DNA of 12,272 bases from an uncultured Angelakisella sp. (lineage in GTDB: Bacteria; Bacillota; Clostridia; Oscillospirales; Ruminococcaceae): NCBI GenBank assembly GCA_910585535.1, contig CAJUFK010000099.1, positions 1 to 12,272 of the forward strand, given 5' to 3'. The notes below the pieces were generated by a model, which saw only the letters and a program-made list of their open reading frames with translations, was not told the DNA's origin and did no database searches. A program made the translations under genes and the position numbers. Shown in pieces: positions 7,035 through 12,272 of this stretch; the first letter of the stretch is position 1, and each line of letters begins with the position of its first letter.

Positions 7035-7795
7035 GGAACATCCGCATGACCCTGGCCTACCGGGGCACCGCCTACCACGGCTGGCAGGTCCAGCAAAACG
7101 CCCTCAGCGTCTGCACCGTCTTTCAGGACGGGGTAGAGCGGGTTCTGGGCCGCCGGTACGAGGTCAAGGGCTGCTCCCGCACCGACGCCGGGGTCCATGC
7201 CAACGGCTTCGTCCTCTCCCTGCGCTGTCCCGAGGAAGAACCCCCGGCCATCCCCTGCGGTGCCCTTCAAAAGGCGCTGAACAACTGCCTTCCCCGGGAC
7301 ATCGCCGTTCTGGACTGCCGGGACGCCCCGCCGGATTTCCACCCCCGGTACGACTGCACCGGGAAGCGGTACCTTTATAAGATCTGGAACAGCCCGGTGA
7401 AAAACCCCTTTTGGGAGGATCTGGCCCTCCAGTATCGTTCCCATATTGATGAGGCCCTGGCCAACGAGGCCGCTGCCCGATTCCTGGGCCGCCGGGACTT
7501 TACCTCCCTCTGCGCGGCGGGGGGCGCCGTAGAGGACAAGGTGCGGACCATCACCCGCTGCTCTCTTCGCCGGGAAGGGGAACTGGTGATCCTTTCGGTG
7601 ACAGGGAACGGGTTCCTGTACAACATGGTGCGAATCCTGGCAGGGACGATCTTAGAGGTCTGTTACGGGCGCTTGGCCCCGGAGGACATTCCCGGCATCC
7701 TGGATGCCAAAGACCGGAGCAAAGCCGGCCCCACTCTGCCGCCCCACGGGCTGTACTTGGATCGGGTTTTTTATCCAGGCGACGAGATTCCGTAA
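7031..7795 (+). CDS. truA: tRNA pseudouridine(38-40) synthase TruA
   Basis: 254 aa, a normal length. It converts uridine to pseudouridine at positions 38-40 of the tRNA anticodon arm. The N-terminal YRGTAYHGWQVQ, the catalytic motif GCSRTDAGVHA with nucleophile Asp52, KRYLYKIWN, the FLGRRDFTSLCA region, and GNGFLYNMVRILAGT are all present. The start overlaps the ecfT stop (ATGA), so translation is probably coupled. A truA gene directly after ecfT is a common Firmicutes arrangement and supports both assignments. The stretch around 7765-7775 (GGGTTTTTT) is within the coding sequence and is not a terminator. The enzyme is cytosolic. Confidence 0.96.
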   Translation: MRNIRMTLAYRGTAYHGWQVQQNALSVCTVFQDGVERVLGRRYEVKGCSRTDAGVHANGFVLSLRCPEEEPPAIPCGALQKALNNCLPRDIAVLDCRDAPPDFHPRYDCTGKRYLYKIWNSPVKNPFWEDLALQYRSHIDEALANEAAARFLGRRDFTSLCAAGGAVEDKVRTITRCSLRREGELVILSVTGNGFLYNMVRILAGTILEVCYGRLAPEDIPGILDAKDRSKAGPTLPPHGLYLDRVFYPGDEIP

Positions 7796-7798
7796 ATT

Positions 7799-7826
7799 TC
7801 GACAAGAATTTTCCGTATTGTATAGA
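7799..7826 (+). promoter_or_regulatory. Putative promoter upstream of the DUF5711-CvpA unit
   Basis: TCGACA (7799-7804, 5 of 6 bases of the -35 consensus), a 16-bp spacer, then TATAGA (7821-7826, 4 of 6). This AT-richer patch stands out in otherwise GC-rich sequence just after truA. If used, the transcript would carry repeat copy C in a leader of about 200 bases. Read-through from truA is the alternative. Confidence 0.4.
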
Positions 7827-7874
7827 TAGCAAAGAAATCGAAAGCCCCGCCGCCGTTCTATATCCCCGGCCCGC

Positions 7875-8010
7875 CCTGGCAAGGTGTTGCTGCCTTCCGC
7901 TTTTTACAGCCCACGACTCCAGGCACAACCTACGACCCCGCACAGCCCTTAGCCGCGGAGCGGCGGGGAGGGTCTGCCTGCGGGTGCTAACCCGCCGGGG
8001 AGGGTCTGCC
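7875..8010. repeat. Dispersed GC-rich hairpin repeat, copy C (most complete)
   Basis: In order: CCTGGCAAGG (7875-7884), CCTTCCGC, CGACTCCAGGCACAAC (7914-7929), a 30-base block identical to copy B (7939-7968) with hairpin GCCGC-GGA-GCGGC (7952-7964), GGGGAGGGT (7965-7973), hairpin GCGGGTGCTAACCCGC (7980-7995), and a second GGGGAGGGT (7997-8005) followed by CTGCC. It fills most of the gap between truA and the DUF5711 gene and ends only 11 bases before that gene's ribosome binding site. There are no obvious target-site duplications and no transposase. Confidence 0.8.
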
Positions 8011-8037
8011 ATTATTGTTGAAAGGAGACCGCCGCCT

Positions 8038-9189
8038 TTGCCGAAAATGACTCCGTTCGAGAAGCTCCGGAAGTCCCGACGCAGAAAACGCTTCTTCCGC
8101 CGTGCCCTCGGCCTCCTGGTCCTCCTTACCCTCTCCGCCGCCGCCACCATCACCGTCGCCATCATCTACCAGCTGGACCTCCGCAGCGGCCTGGAAAATA
8201 CCATCGCCTCCATGAAAAGCGGCCCCGGCTTCCCCGTCTCCCTCTCCGAAATGAGCCCCCAAGCCCTCCTGCCTATGGGCGGCGATGTGGCCGTCGCTAC
8301 CAGCTCCGGCGCCTATTTGTATAACTCCAGCGGCGCCCGCCTGAACAGCTGCCTTAATAATTACCGTACCCCCCAGTTCAAAGCCGCCGGAGGAAAGCTC
8401 CTTTCCTATGACCTGGGCGGAAACGGCCTCCGGGTGGACAATAAAGCCAAAAACCTGTACAGCGAAACCTTCTCCGGCACTTTGCTGGCCGCCGACCTGG
8501 CCGGAACCGGCGCCTTGGCCGTGGTCCAGACTACTCCCGGCGCCTCCGCCCTGGTCTCCGCCTATAACCCCCGCTTTGAACTGATGTACTCCTGGACCGT
8601 CCAGGACAGCTATATCACCGGGGTCTCCCTCTCCCTCCGGGGAGAAATGATGTCCTGCGCCGGCCTTACCATGGAGGGTCAGCACATCGTTTCCTATCTG
8701 CGCCTCCACCACTTTGACCAGGACACAGAGGCCGCCAAGGTCCCCCTCTCCGACGAGGTCATCGCCTCCATGGTGTGGACCGACGCCGAGGAGATCCAGG
8801 TGGTCACCGACAAAAACCTCTACCTCTTTGACAGCTGGGGGGAACAGCTTGCCAAGGTCTCCCTTCCCAACCAGCTGCTGACCTTTGAAAACTGCCCCGG
8901 AGCCCTTTACATAGCTTTTGGGGATTACCGGGATCCCGGGGGCGTTACCATCCTGGCCTACGACGGGGAGCTGGAAAAGGTAGGCTCCGCCACCGTCTCC
9001 CGGCGGCTCCTCTCCCTCTCCGCCGACGGGGACCACCTCCTGGCCCTCACCGAGGGGGAGCTGTACCTGGGGGATCCCCTCCTCCGGGAGCTGAAGCCCC
9101 GGGGCCGGGGGGACCTCTACCTGGTAGCTCTGGCCGGAAACCATATCTACGGCCTTACCCCCGACGGGCTCATCTGGGACACCCTGTAG
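8038..9189 (+). CDS. DUF5711 family membrane-anchored protein
   Basis: 383 aa from the TTG at 8038, which sits 10 bases after AAAGGAGA; the ATG at 8047 (19 bases away) is the alternative. The open frame continues upstream into the repeat, but no binding site supports that. A very basic N-terminus (KLRKSRRRKRFFRR) precedes one transmembrane segment (residues about 23-44), so the bulk is extracytoplasmic. The remainder consists of repeated beta-type units resembling a WD/PQQ-like propeller (GDVAVATSSGAYLYNSSG; IQVVTDKNLYLFDSWGEQLAKV; HLLALTEGELYLGD). This matches the DUF5711 family, which is common in Clostridia; its function is unknown. The cvpA-like gene follows 58 bases later, and the two are probably co-transcribed. 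Confidence 0.8.
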   Translation: MPKMTPFEKLRKSRRRKRFFRRALGLLVLLTLSAAATITVAIIYQLDLRSGLENTIASMKSGPGFPVSLSEMSPQALLPMGGDVAVATSSGAYLYNSSGARLNSCLNNYRTPQFKAAGGKLLSYDLGGNGLRVDNKAKNLYSETFSGTLLAADLAGTGALAVVQTTPGASALVSAYNPRFELMYSWTVQDSYITGVSLSLRGEMMSCAGLTMEGQHIVSYLRLHHFDQDTEAAKVPLSDEVIASMVWTDAEEIQVVTDKNLYLFDSWGEQLAKVSLPNQLLTFENCPGALYIAFGDYRDPGGVTILAYDGELEKVGSATVSRRLLSLSADGDHLLALTEGELYLGDPLLRELKPRGRGDLYLVALAGNHIYGLTPDGLIWDTL

Positions 9190-9193
9190 CATC

Positions 9194-9213
9194 CCCCGGC
9201 CGGTGCGCCGGGG
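9194..9213 (+). other. Intercistronic hairpin between DUF5711 and cvpA-like genes
   Basis: CCCCGGC (9194-9200) pairs with GCCGGGG (9207-9213) around a 6-base loop. No T run follows, so it is not an intrinsic terminator. It may be a processing or stabilising structure in the shared mRNA, or it may be chance in GC-rich DNA. Confidence 0.35.
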
Positions 9214-9247
9214 CCCTGCAAAATACGACTAGAAAGGGAAAATACCT

Positions 9248-9985
9248 ATGGACCTTCCAATGAATCTGATCTATGACCTGGTTTTGGGGCTGCTCCTCCT
9301 CTCCATCCTCTACCGCTCCTGGCGGCAGGGCTTTATCGCCTCCTTCATCCGGCTGGCGGGGACGGCGGCGGGCTTTTTGGTGGCCTCCTTCCTCAGCCGG
9401 CCCATGGCGGAAAAGCTATACGACGGCCTGCTGGCAAAAAAGGTGGAGGCCTATGTCGCCGACACCCTCCTGGCCCCGGACAGCCCTCTCTCCTCCGCCC
9501 TGGCAGGACTGGATCAGGCCGGGAGCGCCGCCCTCCACCTGGTCACCCAGTTCCTTTCGGAGCGCGGGCTGGACTTTTACACCGCCGGTGACGCCGGGGA
9601 GATGGGAGAGAAGATCCTTTCCGGCATCCTGAATGGCACCGACCCCGCCGCCACCGTCGCCCAGGTGGTGATAAAGCCCATGGCCCTCACCATCCTGCAA
9701 ACGGTGATCTTCTTTGTCATCCTTACCCTGGCGGGGATGGTGGTACGGGCCATCGCCCGGGTGGGGCTTGGCGTCAACCACATCCCCCTGGTGGGGGGAC
9801 TGAACCGTCTGGCGGGGCTGGCCTGCGGGACGGTGTACGCCCTCCTTTTGGGGTACGTCATCGCCTCTGCTCTGCTCCTGTTGGCGGGACTGGGACAAAA
9901 CCAGTGGGACTGGCTCAACAGCGGCATCCTTCGGGACACAGTGCTGATCCGCGGCCTCCTTTCCCTGCGGACCTGGCTTCCTTAA
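9248..9985 (+). CDS. CvpA family membrane protein
   Basis: 245 aa. The opening MNLIYDLVLGLLLLSILYRSWRQGFIASFIRLAGTAAGFLVA is the typical CvpA start (two close helices with a conserved YRGW/RQGF-like turn). Residues about 60-145 form a polar, probably helical extracytoplasmic insertion, followed by hydrophobic segments at about 147-170 and 195-215; GVNHIPLVGGLNRLAGLACG is a characteristic CvpA block. It is longer than the E. coli protein (about 160 residues), as many clostridial members are, because of the insertion. E. coli CvpA is linked to colicin V export; the clostridial role is unknown. The start has AAAGGGA 8 bases upstream, and an ATG five codons later is possible. The gene ends at a strong terminator. 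Confidence 0.88.
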   Translation: MDLPMNLIYDLVLGLLLLSILYRSWRQGFIASFIRLAGTAAGFLVASFLSRPMAEKLYDGLLAKKVEAYVADTLLAPDSPLSSALAGLDQAGSAALHLVTQFLSERGLDFYTAGDAGEMGEKILSGILNGTDPAATVAQVVIKPMALTILQTVIFFVILTLAGMVVRAIARVGLGVNHIPLVGGLNRLAGLACGTVYALLLGYVIASALLLLAGLGQNQWDWLNSGILRDTVLIRGLLSLRTWLP

Positions 9986-9988
9986 ACA

Positions 9989-10036
9989 AAAGAGCGCGGA
10001 CTACCGGCAAACGCCGCCGGCAGTCCGCGCTTTTTT
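9989..10036 (+). terminator. Strong intrinsic terminator, probably bidirectional
   Basis: AGCGCGGACT (9993-10002) pairs perfectly with AGTCCGCGCT (10022-10031). The stem continues inside with CCGGC/GCCGG across one mismatch, and six T's follow on the plus strand. An A-rich tract on the left side gives a broken T run on the minus strand, so it can also end the convergent aldo/keto reductase transcript that stops at 10044. Confidence 0.93.
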
Positions 10037-10043
10037 ATGGGGT

Positions 10044-11087
10044 TCAGCCCCGGGCTTCCCCTTTATGCTCCTCGTAGAATTTGTCGTACCAAGCCTTTTG
10101 GCTCACCAGGAGGCTGGGGGTGTCCAGGCCGAAGGGGCAGTGGCTCTTGCAGTGGTTGCAGTGGATACACTGGTCGATGCGGTCCATCCCCTCCCGCCAC
10201 TCCTTGGTGAGGTAGGGCCTGTAGGGGGAACGGGTCATCAAAAACTGGATCCGGGCCGCGTTTGGAATGGGGATGTTCTGGGGGCAGGGCAGGCAGTAGC
10301 CGCAGGAACGGCAGAAGTCCCCGGAGAGTTCCTCCCGCTCCTTTTGGACCATGGCCTCCAGCTCGGCGTCCCAGGCCGGGGGATTGGCGTCCAGCTCCAG
10401 CCACTGGCGCAGCTCCTCCATCCGCTGCACCCCGTAGATGGGGACCACGTGGGGGTACTTCTGGAGGAAGGCAAAGGTGGCCCGGGGCTCCCGAATCAGC
10501 CCCCCGGACATGGCTTTCATGCAGATGAAGCCAACGTCAGCCCTTTGGCATTTCTCCACCACCTCGGTGTCCTTTTCGGTGGCCAGCACCGAGAAGGGAA
10601 ACTGCAGCGTCTCGTAAAGGCCGCTGTCGATGGCCTCGTGGGCCACAAAGAGCCGGTGGTTGGTGATGCCGATGTGCCGCACCACCCCCTGCTTCTTCAT
10701 CTCCAGAAGGTACTGGTAGGCGGGATCGTCCTCTCTGGGGCAGAAGTCCGGGTTGTGAAACTGCAGAATGTCGATGTAGTCGGTTTTCATCCGCTTGAGG
10801 CTCAATTCTAAATTCCGCTTCACCATGTCCGGGTCGCCCTTCTTGTAGGCGCTTTTGGTGGCAATGATGATCTCCCCCCGGACGTCGGAAAGGGCCGCCC
10901 CGATCTTCTCCTCGCTGTCGGTGTAGGCGTTGGCGGTGTCGAAGAAGTTCACCCCTTCCTCGTAAGCGGTCCGCAGCAGCTCCCCCGCCGCCTCAAAGGA
11001 GATCCGCTGGATGGGCAGCGCCCCAAAGGAGGTCTTGGTCACCATCAGTCCGGTGCGCCCCAGGCGTACCTTTTTTCGTTCTGTCAT
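10044..11087 (-). CDS. Aldo/keto reductase with C-terminal two-[4Fe-4S] ferredoxin domain
   Basis: 347 aa. Residues 1-250 form a TIM-barrel aldo/keto reductase with the full catalytic tetrad: Asp50 (FFDTANAY), Tyr55, Lys78 (IIATKS) and His111 (LQFHNPD). The C-terminal domain holds two cysteine clusters: Cys259/262/265/268 followed by Pro (CRSCGYCLPCP) and Cys307/310/313/317 followed by Pro (CIHCNHCKSHCP). The second is a canonical 4Fe-4S ligand set; the first is slightly shortened. Such fusions are common in strict anaerobes, where the clusters probably pass electrons to or from the reductase; the substrate is unknown. The start is fixed by AAGGAGAG about 7-9 bases upstream. It is convergent with the cvpA-like gene and shares its terminator. 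Confidence 0.93.
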   Translation of the reverse strand: MTERKKVRLGRTGLMVTKTSFGALPIQRISFEAAGELLRTAYEEGVNFFDTANAYTDSEEKIGAALSDVRGEIIIATKSAYKKGDPDMVKRNLELSLKRMKTDYIDILQFHNPDFCPREDDPAYQYLLEMKKQGVVRHIGITNHRLFVAHEAIDSGLYETLQFPFSVLATEKDTEVVEKCQRADVGFICMKAMSGGLIREPRATFAFLQKYPHVVPIYGVQRMEELRQWLELDANPPAWDAELEAMVQKEREELSGDFCRSCGYCLPCPQNIPIPNAARIQFLMTRSPYRPYLTKEWREGMDRIDQCIHCNHCKSHCPFGLDTPSLLVSQKAWYDKFYEEHKGEARG

Positions 11088-11179
11088 CTGTCATCTCTCC
11101 TTATATGTTAGAAGCTGTACCCATCCGGGCGGCAAATTCCCCTCGCCCATCTGCGTACTTCGGCTAATGATACAACTTC

Positions 11180-11484
11180 TTACTCTGCTTCTGTCAGCCG
11201 CCGGACGGCCTCCTCCTTGGTATCCACAAAGAAGAAGTCCTTCCCCGGGTTGGATTTGTACAGGAAATCGTGGAGGGGGCTTGCTGGTACACAAAATAAC
11301 CCCCGCAAACCGCCGGCTTCATACGGTAGTTGATTCCTTCCGGAGGACCGCCCCTGCCACACCGGTGCTGAGAGTGAAAAAGTCCTTACAGATCCGCTCT
11401 TTGGCAACGGCGATCCGCTCCGCCCCGGTTTTGTACTTCACGGTTATGGCCAGGTCCAGGGCGGGCTGGGGGCGGCAGGGATCT
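11180..11484 (-). pseudogene. Decayed DUF4180 family gene
   Basis: No single open frame spans this region, but the three minus-strand frames together give a DUF4180-like protein. The frame read first gives ALDLAITVKYKTGAERIA, then CKDFFTLSTGVAGAVLRK, and stops at 11319-11321. A second frame continues INYRMKPAVCG, the first frame resumes with TSKP near 11290, and a third frame gives PLHDFLYKSNPGKDFFFVDTKEEAVRRL to the stop at 11180. This order matches the family pattern (ALDL, DFF.L.TG.AG, NYR.K.A..G, SK.L.DF.YESN.GK, FV...EEA..L). The N-terminal third is missing: the relic starts at the stop codon of the acetyltransferase gene. At least three frameshifts, two of them in G5 and C5 runs, are needed. 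I read it as a dead gene; sequencing error at homopolymers is the alternative for the internal shifts only. Confidence 0.72.
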
Positions 11485-11946
11485 TCACAAAATCAGTTCC
11501 ATTTGGTAGTTGGTCAGCAGAACGCCCCGGCGCTCCACCTGCTGTTCCAGAATTACCCGATACCCCCGCTTTTCAAAGAATCCCCTGGCGGTGATGGAGG
11601 CGCAGGTGGTGATCCTTGGAACGGGAAAGGCCCCTTCCAGGGCCTGACAAAGGGCGGAAGCCACCCCCTGACCCTGGCAGTCCTTTCCCACATAAAGCCG
11701 GTCCAGATAACCGGTCCGGCAGATGTCCCCGAAACCCGCCAGCCTTCCCTCCAGCTCCGCCACCAAGGCGAAATGCCCCCGGAAGGAGCGGTCCCAGCCA
11801 GCCAGGTCCATCTCCTCAGGGGCCCAGGCATCCAGCTGCCGGGGGGTGTAGTCCCGGCGGTTTACGGTATGCACCGTCTCGTAAAAGAGCCGGGCCAGGG
11901 CGGGGCAGTCAGAGGGGCGGTAGGGGCGCAGACAAAGCTTTTCCAT
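11485..11946 (-). CDS. GNAT family N-acetyltransferase
   Basis: 153 aa. The N-terminal LRPYRPSDCPALARLFYETVHTVN and the DYTPRQLDAWAP segment are typical of the YafP-like subgroup of GNAT enzymes. Acetyl-CoA binding motif A is LYVGKDCQGQGVASAL (residues about 84-99, with Gln91-Gly-Gln-Gly-Val-Ala), and the C-terminal GFFEKRGYRV block is also standard. It should transfer an acetyl group from acetyl-CoA to an amine; the substrate cannot be read from sequence. The start ATG has AGGAGGG 7 bases upstream and lies 3 bases after the stop of the YigZ-family gene, so the two are co-transcribed. The DUF4180 relic abuts its stop codon. Confidence 0.92.
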   Translation of the reverse strand: MEKLCLRPYRPSDCPALARLFYETVHTVNRRDYTPRQLDAWAPEEMDLAGWDRSFRGHFALVAELEGRLAGFGDICRTGYLDRLYVGKDCQGQGVASALCQALEGAFPVPRITTCASITARGFFEKRGYRVILEQQVERRGVLLTNYQMELIL

Positions 11947-11949
11947 CCC

Positions 11950-12272
11950 CTATCCCTCCTCCGGGAAGTGGGCGAATTTCTCCTCCAGCACCAGGGGGGC
12001 CACCGTTCCGGAGGAAAGCTCGGTGAGATCCCGGGCAAAGGCGGGGAGGCGGGCGGCTTTGCAAAGGAGGCGCAGGCGCACCCCTTCGGCGAAAACGCTG
12101 TCCAGCACCTGGACCTCATGCTGGGGCAGAAGGTAGGTGGCCTTGCCGTAAAAGTCGTACCCCAGGTCCAGCTCCAGGACGGCGGCGGGCTGCATATTCA
12201 GCCGCTGGGCGGCGTCCACGGCGGTTTTGGCCCCCTGGGCGTAGGCCCGGACCAACCCCCCCGCCCCCAGGA
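11950..12272 (-). CDS. YigZ/IMPACT family protein, C-terminal part (5' end beyond window)
   Basis: 107 codons are visible, open to the window edge. The first residues, LGAGGLVRAYAQGAKTAVDAA, are the end of the conserved UPF0029/IMPACT N-terminal domain (usually preceded by RYFGG). The rest, including VLELDLGYDFYGKATYLLPQHEVQVLDSVF, is the DUF1949 C-terminal domain. A TTG at 12253-12255 could be mistaken for a start, but the family sequence clearly continues upstream of it. Bacterial YigZ proteins are thought to interact with the translation apparatus or RNA by analogy to eukaryotic IMPACT; the precise role is unclear. The stop (TAG, 11950-11952) is 3 bases from the acetyltransferase start. 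Confidence 0.92.
   Translation of the reverse strand, partial: LGAGGLVRAYAQGAKTAVDAAQRLNMQPAAVLELDLGYDFYGKATYLLPQHEVQVLDSVFAEGVRLRLLCKAARLPAFARDLTELSSGTVAPLVLEEKFAHFPEEG

Noticed and set aside
7987..9192. A 401-codon open frame on the minus strand opposite the DUF5711 gene
   Set aside because: Its translation is low-complexity Gly/Val/Glu/Gln-rich sequence typical of the antisense of GC-rich codons, with no domain pattern or credible ribosome binding site. The plus-strand protein has a clear TM anchor and family-like repeats.
11095..11160. A promoter for the aldo/keto reductase on the minus strand
   Set aside because: The best hexamers found (TTGCCG and TAACAT) are weak and 19 bases apart. 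No call is supported.

Overview
The window is GC-rich DNA (clearly above 60% G+C by eye). Strong AGGAGG-type ribosome binding sites, sigma-A-like promoters, lipoprotein signal peptides and the ecfA1/ecfA2/ecfT/truA cluster point to a Gram-positive, anaerobic Clostridia genome. A GC-rich gut Oscillospiraceae (Flavonifractor/Lawsonibacter-like) fits best, but that assignment is inferred from gene content and style, not from a database match.

Layout. (1) 1-241 has no convincing gene. It holds one edge-truncated and one nearly complete copy of a GC-rich hairpin repeat, plus a possible terminator for the leftward genes. (2) 242-1925, minus strand: a small P-loop kinase-like protein followed by a DUF4349 lipoprotein, driven by a promoter near 1950-1981. 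(3) 2021-3217, plus strand: a divergent, near-consensus promoter and a parvulin/PrsA-like lipoprotein. (4) 3327-7795, plus strand: a two-TM protein with an outer domain, then ecfA1, an unrecognised five-TM protein, ecfA2, ecfT and truA. From ecfA1 on the genes are packed with TAATG, 8-nt and ATGA overlaps. This is the energising module of a group II ECF vitamin/metal transporter plus tRNA pseudouridine synthase A; no substrate-binding S component is present. (5) 7796-8037: a putative promoter and a third repeat copy, which would lie in the leader of the next gene. (6) 8038-9985: a DUF5711-type membrane-anchored protein and a CvpA-family protein, closed by a strong, probably bidirectional terminator. 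(7) 10044-12272, minus strand: in transcription order, the 3' part of a YigZ/IMPACT gene, a GNAT acetyltransferase, a decayed DUF4180 pseudogene, and an aldo/keto reductase with a C-terminal two-cluster ferredoxin domain.

Most of this is housekeeping and envelope biology. The less ordinary items are the dispersed two-hairpin repeat with five copies of GGGGAGGGT, the membrane protein wedged between the two ECF ATPase genes, and the DUF4180 relic with three apparent frameshifts. I did not find a defence system, CRISPR array, transposase, prophage gene, tRNA or rRNA.
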